The notes under the pieces were generated by a model. The model did not search any database. It had not been told where the DNA came from and saw nothing but the letters and a program-made list of their open reading frames with translations. Shown here piece after piece: positions 1 through 8,178 of a DNA stretch of 40,525 nt. A program made the position numbers and the translations under genes. Origin of the DNA: an uncultured Clostridia bacterium (GTDB lineage Bacteria > Bacillota > Clostridia > Oscillospirales > Oscillospiraceae); NCBI GenBank assembly GCA_947307255.1, contig CAMZIO010000015.1, positions 1 to 40,525 of the forward strand, given 5' to 3'. Position 1 is the stretch's first letter. Every line of letters begins with the position of its first letter.

Positions 1-92
1 GGCTTGGCGCACGCGCGCCAACGCGCAGCGGCGCGCTCGCGCGCCGCCTCATCCGGCGGTGTGATGCGCCCGAGCAGTTCGTTCAATTCCAT
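1..92 (-). CDS. cobT: CobT, nicotinate-nucleotide-dimethylbenzimidazole phosphoribosyltransferase (5' end only)
   Basis: Only about 30 N-terminal codons are in the window; the gene continues past position 1. The translation reads MELNELLGRITPPDEAA and continues to RW, then AKP, which matches the usual CobT opening (I-x-P-x-D-x-A, then RWDxLAKPLGSLG). The family makes alpha-ribazole phosphate from nicotinate mononucleotide and the lower-ligand base during assembly of the cobalamin nucleotide loop. The ATG at 92 is chosen because GAGGGA, overlapping the cbiA stop, sits about 8 bases upstream; an in-frame ATG at 113 is possible. It is the last visible gene of the cobalamin operon. The identification rests on a short segment. 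Confidence 0.75.
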   Translation of the reverse strand, partial: MELNELLGRITPPDEAARERAAARWRACAK

Positions 93-102
93 CTTCGTTC
101 CC

Positions 103-1449
103 TCAACGTCCATGATACTTCTCCGCCGCGGCGATCCATCGCGCGGCCAGCGCCGGTCTTCCCGCAAGATACAAATGCGGAAAGCCTGCGTACAGCGTGG
201 GGCTCGTAAAGCCGCAGCGCCAGGCGCGGTGCGACACCGGTTTTTCCATCGTCAGCGCCGCGCCGCAATCCGTGCTCTCCCAGTGGTGGAACTCGTGCGC
301 GGGCACGTCCTCCCCCGCGCGGAACAGCAGGCTGTCCTCCTGTGCGCGCAGCACACCGTAGCCAAAGCGCACCAGCTTCCCCGCGTCTTCACTCTCTCCG
401 GGCAGCGCGCCCGCCATTGGATACCGTTCGCCCGCAGGCGTGCGCAGCGCGCGCCCCAGATACAGAAAACCGCCGCACTCGGCCACCGTCGGCATACCGC
501 CGCGCACCGCCGCGCAGACGCTGCGGCGCATCGGCTCGTTCTCCGAAAGCGTTTTGGCGTACAGTTCAGGATACCCTCCGGGCAGATACAGTGCGTCCAC
601 GCCCGCAGGCAGCGCACCGTCGTGCAGCGGGGAAAATGGGACAAGCTCCCCGCCGCAGCGTTGCAGCGTTTCCAGCGTCTCGGTATAGGTAAAGCAAAAC
701 GCCTCGTCCCGCGCCAGCGCGATGCACACCCGCGGCGGCACAGCTTCTTCTGCCGCGACCCGTTCCCGCTCACGCTCGCACAGCGCAAAAAGGCGCGGCA
801 GATCCACGTTTTCCTCCAGCGCCCGCGCCAGACCGCCCAGGCGCTGCCCCAGGTCCGCAATCTCCCCGGCGGTCAGCAGGCCCAAGTGCCGCGCGGGGAT
901 CTGCGCCGCAGGCAGCGGCGGCAGGCAGCCGAGCACCGGCACGCCCGTCTCGCGCTCCAGCGCAGGGGTCAGCGTGCGGCAAAGCGCGGGGCTGCACTCG
1001 TTCAAAATCACGCCTGCGATCCGGCCGTCCGGCCGGAAATCCCGCACGCCGCGGATCTGCGCCGCCAGCGACAGCGCCGCGCCTCTGGCGCGCAGCACCA
1101 GAATCACCGGCAGGTCCAGCGTCCTTGCAACGTGATAGGCGCTGGCGCGGTCGGTCGTACCGCCCAGGCCGTCGTAAAAGCCCATGGCTCCCTCGCACAC
1201 GGCGGCGCCGTGCGTGCCGCACCAGCGGGCAAACAAGGCGCGCAGGCGCGCCTCCTCCGTGAAAAACAGGTCTAAATTGTGGCTCTCCACGCCGAGCACG
1301 GCGCGGTGAAACGTCGGGTCGATGTAGTCCGGCCCGCATTTGAACGCGCAGGGGTCCAGCCCCCGCGCGCGCAGCGCGTACAGCAGCGCGCAGGTAACGA
1401 CGGTTTTGCCGCTGTTCGACGTCGGCGCGGCGACCATCATGCGGATCAT
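103..1449 (-). CDS. cbiA: CbiA, cobyrinate a,c-diamide synthase
   Basis: Glutamine- and ATP-dependent amidation of the a and c side chains of cob(II)yrinate. The 448-residue protein has an N-terminal dethiobiotin-synthetase-like ATPase domain, with the P-loop PTSNSGKT near residue 9 and KCGPDYIDP near 39. A C-terminal class I glutamine amidotransferase domain follows: the nucleophile Cys is in TVAECGGFLYLG, and the His-containing segments are HEFHHWES and GFPHLY. Length is normal for CbiA/CobB. The ATG at 1449 overlaps the TGA of the upstream cbiET gene by 4 bases (ATGA), so translation is probably coupled. It lies late in the cobalamin operon, after ring contraction and before nucleotide-loop assembly, which fits the pathway order. 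Confidence 0.95.
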   Translation of the reverse strand: MIRMMVAAPTSNSGKTVVTCALLYALRARGLDPCAFKCGPDYIDPTFHRAVLGVESHNLDLFFTEEARLRALFARWCGTHGAAVCEGAMGFYDGLGGTTDRASAYHVARTLDLPVILVLRARGAALSLAAQIRGVRDFRPDGRIAGVILNECSPALCRTLTPALERETGVPVLGCLPPLPAAQIPARHLGLLTAGEIADLGQRLGGLARALEENVDLPRLFALCERERERVAAEEAVPPRVCIALARDEAFCFTYTETLETLQRCGGELVPFSPLHDGALPAGVDALYLPGGYPELYAKTLSENEPMRRSVCAAVRGGMPTVAECGGFLYLGRALRTPAGERYPMAGALPGESEDAGKLVRFGYGVLRAQEDSLLFRAGEDVPAHEFHHWESTDCGAALTMEKPVSHRAWRCGFTSPTLYAGFPHLYLAGRPALAARWIAAAEKYHGR

Positions 1450-2657
1450 GCGTCCTCCCCCCGTTTGGCACAGATCAAAAAGACCGGATTGTTGGCCAGC
1501 AGCAGATGCAGCTCTCCCGCGCCGCGCGTGCGGCTGACGGAGATCTGCGTAACCTCGGCGTCCAGTCCGTGCGCAGAGAGCGCGGCGACGGCCGCGGACA
1601 GCGTTTCCAGCGCAATGGCGGAAATGCAGATGCGCACGGCGGGATTTCTGGACAGCGCCGCATCCACGATCGTGTCCAGCACACCCTTCGACCCGCCGAT
1701 AAACACCGCGTCCGGCGCGGGCAGATCGGCCAGCACCTCCGGCGCGCGGCCGGATACGAGCGTCAGGTTCCACGCGCCGAAGCGCGCGCGATTCTGCGCG
1801 ATCAGCGCGCAGGCCTCCTCACTGCACTCCACGGCGTAGGCGCGGCCGCGGCGGGCGGCCAGCGCCAGCTCCACGGCCACGCTGCCCGTACCCGCGCCGA
1901 CGTCCCAAACGGTGTCGTCCTCGCGCACGGCCAGCTTTCCCAAAGCGGCGGCGCGCACCTCCTGCTTGGTCATCGGCACCCCGCCGCGCAGGAATGCCCC
2001 GTCCGCAATACCGCCGCTGCGCGGCGCGCAGGGCCTTGGCGCGGGGGCAGCCAGCAGCACGGAAAGCGGTGCAAAGCGCGCCTCTGCACACGCGCGCGCC
2101 GTGGCGCGGACGATTCGCTCATTCGGATAGGAGAGATTCTCCCCCACCGTAACGGGCAGATCACCGAGTCCCGCCTCTGTCAGCGCGCGGCACAGCGTGG
2201 CGGGCGTAACGGCCCCACCGGTGAGGAAAAACGCGCGCTTCCCCTGACTCACCGCGCTGACGGCATCGCACGCCGTCCCGTGCGCCGAGCACAGCAGCCA
2301 GTCCTGCCACGGCTCGCCCAGCCGCGCAGAGAGCAACTGCACGCTGGAGATACCCGGCAAAATCCGGAAGGGGATCTTCGCCTCGCGCAGCAGCGCGGCA
2401 AGCGGGGCGCAGCCGGAGTAAAACCCCGTGTCGCCGCTGAAGACCACGCACGCCGTCTCCGCCGCGGCGGATAGCAGATGCGAAACGATCTCCCGTGCGC
2501 GCACCGCCGCAATGCGGTTTTCCGTGCAGCCCTCCGGCAGATCCTCCAGCAGACGCGGCGCGCCGAGAATCAGCGCCGCGCACGTCAAGGCCTGCCGTCC
2601 CTCGGCCGTGATCGTCGCCTGCGTACCGCAGCCGAGGCCCACCAGCGTTACTTGCAT
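1446..2657 (-). CDS. cobL: Fused CbiE-CbiT, precorrin-6Y C5,15-methyltransferase / C12 decarboxylase (CobL type)
   Basis: A 403-residue fusion. Residues 1 to about 200 form the CbiE tetrapyrrole-methylase domain, with VGLGCG at the start, GDTGFYSG near 75 and LPGISSVQ near 101. Residues from about 215 form the CbiT Rossmann methyltransferase, with SAM motif DVGAGTGSVAVE near 253 and FIGGSKG further on. Together the family methylates C5 and C15 and removes the C12 acetate carboxyl group. In many Clostridia cbiE and cbiT are separate; the fusion equals CobL of the aerobic route. The start at 2657 is preceded by GAGGAG and lies within the last codons of cbiJ, with a 10-bp overlap; an in-frame ATG at 2675 is less likely. 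Confidence 0.93.
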   Translation of the reverse strand: MQVTLVGLGCGTQATITAEGRQALTCAALILGAPRLLEDLPEGCTENRIAAVRAREIVSHLLSAAAETACVVFSGDTGFYSGCAPLAALLREAKIPFRILPGISSVQLLSARLGEPWQDWLLCSAHGTACDAVSAVSQGKRAFFLTGGAVTPATLCRALTEAGLGDLPVTVGENLSYPNERIVRATARACAEARFAPLSVLLAAPAPRPCAPRSGGIADGAFLRGGVPMTKQEVRAAALGKLAVREDDTVWDVGAGTGSVAVELALAARRGRAYAVECSEEACALIAQNRARFGAWNLTLVSGRAPEVLADLPAPDAVFIGGSKGVLDTIVDAALSRNPAVRICISAIALETLSAAVAALSAHGLDAEVTQISVSRTRGAGELHLLLANNPVFLICAKRGEDA

Positions 2658-3388
2658 CGTATCAACTCCTCGCATTCCGAAACGATTTCATCAAAGCTGA
2701 CCCCGTCCTCCTGCGGGCGGCGGATCAGCACGAGCGTCGCCCCCGCGGCGCACGCGGCGGCACGCTTTTCCGCAAAGCCGCCGGCTCTGCCGCCGTCCTT
2801 GGTAACGAGATAGGCAATCCCATACTGGCGCAGGGTCGCCTCGTTCATTTCACGGGAAAAGGGGCCCTGCATCGCAATGACGTTGCGGTGCGGGATGCCC
2901 GCCGCCTCACAGGCGGCGAGGGATTCGTGCGAGGGAAGCACGCGCGCGTAGAGCCGGTGCACGCCCAGCGCGGCAAACGCGCCGAGCTCCTTGGCGCCCG
3001 TGGTGAGCAGGACGTTCCCCTCCCGCACGCGCAGATAGGCCGCCGCCTCCGCCGCAGACGAACCCTCCACCGCGCCGGCGCTTTCGCTGCGCGCGCGCAG
3101 CAGCCTGCGGTACGGCACGCGCGCCGCGGCACAGGCCGCGCGGATGGCCCGCGTCGCCTCCACGGCGTAAGGATGCGTGGCGTCCACGCACAGATCCGCG
3201 CCGCGCAGCAGCGCCGTCATCTGCGCTGCATCCTTGCGTCCGGTCAGCACGGTAATCCCCGCCGAGCTGCCCTGCTCCTCGCGGCCGTAGTCCGTTGCCA
3301 CACTGACGGTTACGCGCGCGCCGCGCGCCGCCAGCAGATACGACAGTTCGCGGCCCTCGGTCGTACCCCCGAAAATCATCACGTTCAT
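2648..3388 (-). CDS. cbiJ: CbiJ/CobK, precorrin-6A reductase
   Basis: NAD(P)H-dependent reduction of the corrin macrocycle (cobalt-precorrin-6A to 6B). The 246-residue protein begins MNVMIFGGTTEGRELSYLLA, the nucleotide-binding motif typical of CobK/CbiJ. It also shows VDATHPYAVEAT near residue 70, LLTTGAKELGAF near 130 and AMQGPFSREMN near 175, which are family hallmarks. The start at 3388 overlaps the stop of cbiH as ATGA. It is placed between the C17 methyltransferase and the CbiET fusion, consistent with its pathway step. Confidence 0.93.
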   Translation of the reverse strand: MNVMIFGGTTEGRELSYLLAARGARVTVSVATDYGREEQGSSAGITVLTGRKDAAQMTALLRGADLCVDATHPYAVEATRAIRAACAAARVPYRRLLRARSESAGAVEGSSAAEAAAYLRVREGNVLLTTGAKELGAFAALGVHRLYARVLPSHESLAACEAAGIPHRNVIAMQGPFSREMNEATLRQYGIAYLVTKDGGRAGGFAEKRAAACAAGATLVLIRRPQEDGVSFDEIVSECEELIRCK

Positions 3389-4116
3389 GCCAGTCGATAT
3401 CCTCTCGGCGTTACCATGCGCCCGGCGATCTCCCGCGTGGCGGACGCGCCGATAAACACGGTGGTGAACATATCCAGCTTCTCCTCCCGCAATTCCGCAA
3501 GCGTCAGCAGGCGGTGCTCCTGTCCCGCGCGGCCGATGTTCCTCACCCAGCCGCAAAGCGTTTCGCCGCCGCGGCGGCGCAGCACGATATCGCAGGCCCG
3601 TTGCAGATAGTCCCCGCGCTTTTTCGACGCGGGATTATACAGGCAAATCGCGAAATCCCCTTCTGCCGCGCAGGAAAGCCGCTTTTCAATCACGTCCCAC
3701 GGCGTGAGCAGGTCGGAGAGCGAAATCACACAGAAGTCGTGTCCCAGCGGCGCGCCCAGCACCGCCGCGCCCGACAGCGCCGCCGTTACCCCCGGAATGA
3801 TCTGCACCTGCGCTCCGGGATACTCCTCCGCAAGCTCCAGCACCGGCGCGGCCATGCCGTAGATCCCGGCGTCGCCGCTGCACACCAGCGCCACGGTGCG
3901 CCCCGCGCTCGCCAGCTCCAGCGCACGGCGGCAGCGCTCCACCTCGTGCTTCATGGGGGTGGTAACGATCTCCCTGCCCGGAAACTGCGGCGCGATCAGC
4001 TCCACGTACACCCCGTAACCGCAAAGCACCTCCGCGCGCGCCAGCGCGGCGGCGGCCTCGCCCGTCAGGCAAGCCGTATCCCCCGGGCCGAGGCCCACCA
4101 CGTACAATTCAGCCAT
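3385..4116 (-). CDS. cbiH: CbiH/CobJ, cobalt-precorrin-3B C17-methyltransferase
   Basis: SAM-dependent methylation at C17 with ring contraction. The 243-residue protein has the tetrapyrrole-methylase opening LYVVGLGPGD, then TPMKHEVERC near residue 53, VCSGDAGIYGMA near 78, IIPGVTAALSGAA near 105, and ICLYNPASKKR near 157, which is typical of CobJ/CbiH. Length is that of stand-alone CbiH, without an extra ferredoxin or nitrite-reductase-like domain. The start overlaps the end of cbiG by 8 bp. The activity is inferred from family and context. Confidence 0.93.
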   Translation of the reverse strand: MAELYVVGLGPGDTACLTGEAAAALARAEVLCGYGVYVELIAPQFPGREIVTTPMKHEVERCRRALELASAGRTVALVCSGDAGIYGMAAPVLELAEEYPGAQVQIIPGVTAALSGAAVLGAPLGHDFCVISLSDLLTPWDVIEKRLSCAAEGDFAICLYNPASKKRGDYLQRACDIVLRRRGGETLCGWVRNIGRAGQEHRLLTLAELREEKLDMFTTVFIGASATREIAGRMVTPRGYRLA

Positions 4117-5110
4117 CCTGCCATCTCCAATCCAATCTGATAGGCTTTTGCGCCAACGCCAGCGTTACGCCCGCGCCGGCGTGCTTCCCGGCGAACAGCG
4201 AGCCGTGCGACGCGAGCACCGCGCTGCGCTCGCACACGTTATCCACGCCGGTGCGTTCCTGCACGAAATCCGACGCGCTAAACGCGCCCGCCACCGCGCG
4301 CAGCTCCTGCGCGGAATAGGTCAAAAGCGGCCAGCCATGCGCGCGGCAAAATGCCAAAAGCCCCGTCTCGTCCGCCTTCAGGTCAATGCTCGCCGCGGCG
4401 CAAACCGCCCGCGGGTCCACCTGCTGCTCCGCGCACAGCACAGCAAAGCGCGCCTCCAGCGTCTCCGCCGCCGCGCCCCGGCGGCAGCCCACACCCAACA
4501 CCAGCGCGCGCGGGATCAGGTGCAGCGCGTCCTCCGCGCCGCAGTGAAGCGCCACGATCACGTCCGCCTCGCCCTGCGTAAGCTCCACGCCCTGCGGCGG
4601 CGTGCCCGCGATCGAAAACGCCGAACGGATGCGCACCGTCTCCCCGCCCAGCAGGCGGGCGGAGATGCGCTTGATTTTGTGCGGATCGTCCAGCGCGCAG
4701 TCCTGCACGCGCGCCCACTCGTCCACGGCAAACACTCCGTTAACGTCCGTCGCCGTGGTAATCACGGCGGTTGCGCCGCAGGCGTGCGCAATTTGCCGCG
4801 CGAGCGCGTTTGCCCCGCCGAGATGTCCCGACAGCAGCGGCACGACAAAATTTCCGCCCTCATCCACGACCACGACCGCCGGGTCGGCGTACTTATCCCG
4901 CACGTGCGGTGCGACGGCCCGCACGGCGATACCCACCGCGCCGACGTAGACCAGTGCGCGGCAGCGCGCAAACCGCTCTGCCGTCCACTCGTCCAGCCGC
5001 ACCGCATTCCCGGCACGCTGCACCGTCCCGCCCAGGCACGCGGCAAGGCGGGACGCCAACCGCTCGCCCCGCGCAGAAAAAGCGAGAAACGCGACCTCTC
5101 CCGTGTTCAT
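4109..5110 (-). CDS. cbiG: CbiG, cobalt-precorrin-5A hydrolase
   Basis: Opens the lactone of cobalt-precorrin-5A with loss of the C20-derived fragment, a step specific to the anaerobic pathway. The 333-residue protein has the CbiG N-terminal region (YVGAVGIAVRAVAPHV near residue 55, VVDEGGNFVVPLLSGHLGGA near 80), a middle region, and the C-terminal domain with VLGVGCRRGA near 220, SIDLKADETGLLAF near 255 and VCERSAVLAS near 300. The start at 5110 overlaps the cbiF stop by 4 bp. Its presence, with cbiD and cbiK, defines the early-cobalt-insertion route. Confidence 0.93.
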   Translation of the reverse strand: MNTGEVAFLAFSARGERLASRLAACLGGTVQRAGNAVRLDEWTAERFARCRALVYVGAVGIAVRAVAPHVRDKYADPAVVVVDEGGNFVVPLLSGHLGGANALARQIAHACGATAVITTATDVNGVFAVDEWARVQDCALDDPHKIKRISARLLGGETVRIRSAFSIAGTPPQGVELTQGEADVIVALHCGAEDALHLIPRALVLGVGCRRGAAAETLEARFAVLCAEQQVDPRAVCAAASIDLKADETGLLAFCRAHGWPLLTYSAQELRAVAGAFSASDFVQERTGVDNVCERSAVLASHGSLFAGKHAGAGVTLALAQKPIRLDWRWQDG

Positions 5111-5862
5111 TTCGTTCCCTCCCGAAATTCCGTGGTAAACGACGGATCGTAGAGCCGGCTCCGCTCGCCCTGCGCTGCAAGAAAATCGCCCACCATCACC
5201 AGCGCGGTCTTGCTGATGCCGGCCGCCGCACCGGCGCGCGCAAGCGTGCCGACCGTACAGCGCACGATCTTCTCCTCCGGCCAGGTCGCCTTGTAGACCA
5301 GCGCCGCGCTCGTATCCGCCCGGCAGCCGCCGGCGAGCAGCTCCTCCTGCACGCGCGCGAGCATCCCCGCGGATAAAAACAGCACCATGGACGCCCCATG
5401 CGCGGCAAAGGCGCGCAGCGACTCCGCCTCCGGCACGGCGGTGCGCCCGGAAAGGCGCGTGATGATCAGGCTCTGGCTGACGCCGGGCAGCGTGTACTCG
5501 GCGCACAGACTCGCCGCCGCGCCGCAGAAGCTCGACACGCCGGGCGTAACGTCGTAGGCGATACCGCGCGCGTCCAGTTCGTCCATCTGCTCACGGATCG
5601 CGCCGTAGAGACTGGCGTCCCCCGTGTGCAGCCGGACGGTGGTTTCGCCCGCCGCTTCAGCGCGCACCATCACGGCGATCACCTCGTCGAGATGCATTTT
5701 TGCGCTGTTATAGACCGTGCAGCCGGGCTTTTTCCGCTCCAGCAGCGCAGGATTGACCAAGCTGCCCGCGTAGATGATCACGTCCGCGCGCTCCAGCAGT
5801 GCCGCACCGCGCAGCGTGATCAGATCCGGCGCGCCGGGACCGGCGCCGACAAAATGAACCAT
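5107..5862 (-). CDS. cbiF: CbiF/CobM, cobalt-precorrin-4 C11-methyltransferase
   Basis: SAM-dependent methylation at C11. The 251-residue protein opens MVHFVGAGPGAPDLITLRG, then IIYAGSLV near residue 29, LHTGDASLYGAIREQMD near 79, and VTPGVSSFCGAAA near 104, all strongly diagnostic of CbiF/CobM. Its ribosome binding site AAGGAG is formed by the last codons of the cbiL stub just upstream, so the deletion that removed cbiL spared the cbiF translation signal. The ATG is 4 bases after the stub's stop codon. Confidence 0.95.
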   Translation of the reverse strand: MVHFVGAGPGAPDLITLRGAALLERADVIIYAGSLVNPALLERKKPGCTVYNSAKMHLDEVIAVMVRAEAAGETTVRLHTGDASLYGAIREQMDELDARGIAYDVTPGVSSFCGAAASLCAEYTLPGVSQSLIITRLSGRTAVPEAESLRAFAAHGASMVLFLSAGMLARVQEELLAGGCRADTSAALVYKATWPEEKIVRCTVGTLARAGAAAGISKTALVMVGDFLAAQGERSRLYDPSFTTEFREGTK

Positions 5863-5866
5863 AGGC

Positions 5867-6013
5867 TTACTCCTTTGCGTTCCGTATAATACCCCGCGTC
5901 GTCCGTCGTGCAGCGATCCCGTCGCAGCGCTTGCGCACGCGCATCGGCTTTCGCGTGATCGGCTCCGGGTCGTCCGGACCGACGCCGGCGGCGTAAAAAG
6001 TCTTTTCTTTCAC
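5867..6013 (-). pseudogene. cbiL: Remnant of cbiL (cobalt-precorrin-2 C20-methyltransferase N-terminus)
   Basis: A 48-codon reading frame begins with GTG, overlapping the cbiD TGA as GTGA, and ends TAA just before cbiF. Its translation begins VKEKTFYAAGVGPDDPEP, followed by TRKPMRVRKRCD and IAARRT. This follows the start of CbiL/CobI proteins (typically xLYGVGVGPGDPELLTLKAVRV, then DVIAAPxT), with several damaging-looking replacements (G to D in GPGD, L to P, L to R, P to R). The remaining roughly 190 residues of a normal CbiL are missing. The position, between cbiD and cbiF, is a usual place for cbiL. I read it as a decayed, internally deleted gene; a tiny functional peptide is much less likely. 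Confidence 0.72.
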
Positions 6014-7143
6014 AGCTTCCACTCCCGCAGCAGCTCCCTCGCTCCCTCGGTACAGCCGAGCGGGCCGTACTCATTGGAAAACGTTACCGCGCCCAGGCGA
6101 ATCACACCCGCGGCGCGCCGGTCCAAATGCCGCTGCACGGCGGCAAGCAGGCTTTCCAGCACGGCCCCGCGCAGCTTTGCGCCGTCCAGCAGGGCGATGC
6201 ACTCGTCCGTCGTTACCGCGTCCATCAGCGCGCGGCACAGCGCGCGGTCCGCGCCGCACAGCGCCGCATGCGCACAGAACAGCTCGCTGCGGCAGTCCGC
6301 CACGCGGGAGTGCGTGTTCATAACCCCGCCGGCAAGCTTGACCAGCTTTCCGATGTGGCCCACCACGAGGGCGCTTTCGATCCCCTCGGTAACGGCGATG
6401 TCGATCGTATCCCCGATAAAATTGGAATACTTTACGCAGGGAACGCCCTGCGTGTCCACGCCGGTGCGGCGCAAAAACTCCATTCCGTAGTTGCCCGGCG
6501 TGAGCAGCAGCCGCCGCGCGCCGCCGGCCGCCGCCTGGCGGATCTCCAGCGCGATCGTGTCCACGATGGCACGCTCGCTCATCGGCTCGACGATGCCGGA
6601 GGTGCCGAGAATCGAGATGCCGCCCTCGATACCCAGCATGGGGTTGAAGGTCTTTTTTGCAATCTCCGCGCCGTCCGGCACGGAGATCACCGCACGCAGT
6701 CCTCCGCCGTAGCCGCTCTCAGCGCAGACCTCCTCCAGCGCCGCGGCGATCATCTGCCGCGGCACGCGGTTGATGGCCGGCGCGCCGACGGGCTGCTCCA
6801 GCCCCGGCCTGGTTACGCGGCCGACGCCTTCGCCCCCCGCGATCTCAATGCCGGCGGCAATCTTTTCCACCCGCACGGCAATCAGATGTCCGCTGGTAAC
6901 GTCCACATCGTCCCCGCCGTCCTTGATCACGGCGGCGCGCGCCGCGCCGCCGTCCATCGCGCAGTATTCCAGCGGCACTTCGACCACGATGCCCTTCGGC
7001 GTGCGCAGCCGCACGCTCGCCGGCGCAGCGCCGGTAAGCAGCACGCGCGCCGCACCCGCCGCAGCCAGCGCCGCACAGGTGCCCGTGGTATAGCCGCAGC
7101 GCAGCTTTTTCTGCCCGCTGCGCACGTAATGCTCAAACGTCAT
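6010..7143 (-). CDS. cbiD: CbiD, cobalt-precorrin-5B C1-methyltransferase
   Basis: SAM-dependent C1 methylation, specific to the anaerobic pathway. Key segments are LRCGYTTGTCAALAAAGAA near residue 15, IKDGGDDVDVTSGHLI near 70, GEGVGRVTRPGLEQPVGAPA near 100, FNPMLGIEGGISILGTSGIV near 160 and GNYGMEFLRRTG near 220, all typical of CbiD. Length (377 residues) is normal. The start MTFEHYV at 7143 overlaps the ABC ATPase gene by 11 bp; an in-frame ATG at 7158 is an alternative, and neither has a strong ribosome binding site. The stop overlaps the GTG of the cbiL stub. Confidence 0.95.
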   Translation of the reverse strand: MTFEHYVRSGQKKLRCGYTTGTCAALAAAGAARVLLTGAAPASVRLRTPKGIVVEVPLEYCAMDGGAARAAVIKDGGDDVDVTSGHLIAVRVEKIAAGIEIAGGEGVGRVTRPGLEQPVGAPAINRVPRQMIAAALEEVCAESGYGGGLRAVISVPDGAEIAKKTFNPMLGIEGGISILGTSGIVEPMSERAIVDTIALEIRQAAAGGARRLLLTPGNYGMEFLRRTGVDTQGVPCVKYSNFIGDTIDIAVTEGIESALVVGHIGKLVKLAGGVMNTHSRVADCRSELFCAHAALCGADRALCRALMDAVTTDECIALLDGAKLRGAVLESLLAAVQRHLDRRAAGVIRLGAVTFSNEYGPLGCTEGARELLREWKL

Positions 7144-8167
7144 GGCTGTTTTCCCCATTTTGCCGCGCCAGTTCCGCCAGCTGCGGAAAGCGCGCCAGCA
7201 CCGCGTCGTAGTTCTCCCGCCGATGCGGGAACGTGCACTCCACGCAGCTTTTCACGCCCGTCGCCGTATAGTGGAAGTTTCCGCCGCAGCGCGGGCCGAG
7301 CGTATAGAGCGGGCAGTAGCAAAACAGGCAGTTGAGTTCCTCCTCGGCAACGCCTTTGTGGCAGGGGAAGCTCCTGCAGCCGCGGTTCTGGAAAAACTGC
7401 CCATCGCCCGCCGCGCCGAAAAACGCGCCGTAGCTGCCCTTTTCCATGCCGTAAAGCGTTTCGATATACCCGTCCGTGAGGATCTCGTCGGGAGTGCCGA
7501 CGCGATCCACCGCGCCGTCGCGCAGGCACACCACCTGATCCGCGATGCGCCGCGCGCAGTCGATCTCGTGCAGCGACATCACCACTGCGATTCTCTTTTC
7601 CCGCACCAGCGCGCGCAGCGTCGTGAGAAATTCCACCTTATGCCGCACGTCCAGATAGGACGTCGGCTCGTCCATCACCAGCACGCGCGGCTCCTGGCAG
7701 ATCGCGCGGGCCAGCAGCACGCGCTGTCGCTGTCCGTCGCTGACACGGGTGAAGAGCCGCTCGCGCAGATCGGCCACGCCGATGAGCGCCATCGTCTCCT
7801 CCACGCGCTGCCGGTCCGCCACGGACAGGATCCCCAGCCGCCCCGTGTACGGGTAGCGCCCCGCGCTGACCACGTCCTCACAGGTCATCAGCTCCGCGTC
7901 CACGCGCGCGGTCATCACCTGCGACATCTTTCGGGCGACCTCCCGCTCGTTCAGAGCAGACAGATCGTTCCCCTCCAGAAACACCGTACCCTCTATCGGC
8001 TGAAGCTGGCGGGCCAGGCTTTTGAGCACCGTGGACTTCCCCGCGCCGTTCGGCCCGACCAGCACGAGGATCTCCCCCGGGCGGAGGGAAAGCTCGATCC
8101 CGCGCAGCAGCGCTTTCCCGTCATAACCTACGGCAAGCGACTGTGTTTTCAGTAAGATCGTCTCCAT
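7133..8167 (-). CDS. ABC transporter ATPase (BtuD/FepC type) with C-terminal cysteine-rich domain
   Basis: Energises the adjacent BtuC-like permease; family members import corrinoids, haem or siderophores. Residues 1 to about 245 are a complete ATPase: Walker A GPNGAGKST (38-46), signature VSDGQ (142-146), Walker B VLVMDEPTSYLD (162-173), H-loop His200. Residues about 256-344 form a second unit with eight cysteines (264, 269, 280, 283, 285, 294, 308, 311) in the patterns CRSFPCHKG, NCLFCYCPLY, CGGNFHYT and CVECTFPHRRENY. This looks like the stand-alone cysteine-rich small domain often found near cobalamin genes (PF04071-like, from memory). The frame is uninterrupted. The ATG at 8167 lies 11 bases after the permease stop. 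Confidence 0.9.
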   Translation of the reverse strand: METILLKTQSLAVGYDGKALLRGIELSLRPGEILVLVGPNGAGKSTVLKSLARQLQPIEGTVFLEGNDLSALNEREVARKMSQVMTARVDAELMTCEDVVSAGRYPYTGRLGILSVADRQRVEETMALIGVADLRERLFTRVSDGQRQRVLLARAICQEPRVLVMDEPTSYLDVRHKVEFLTTLRALVREKRIAVVMSLHEIDCARRIADQVVCLRDGAVDRVGTPDEILTDGYIETLYGMEKGSYGAFFGAAGDGQFFQNRGCRSFPCHKGVAEEELNCLFCYCPLYTLGPRCGGNFHYTATGVKSCVECTFPHRRENYDAVLARFPQLAELARQNGENSHDV

Positions 8168-8178
8168 CGTCCCGCCTC

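Noticed and set aside
4..1275. 423-codon plus-strand frame opposite cbiA
   Set aside because: Antisense shadow with very high Arg/Ala/Gln content and no start signal.
2845..2860. Third parS-like site
   Set aside because: TTTCACGGGAAAA lacks the central CACGTG and lies inside cbiJ.
5820..6074. 84-codon minus-strand frame in the cbiD-cbiF gap
   Set aside because: The other frame of the same stretch carries the CbiL-like start with GTGA coupling; this frame is arginine-rich and overlaps both neighbours.
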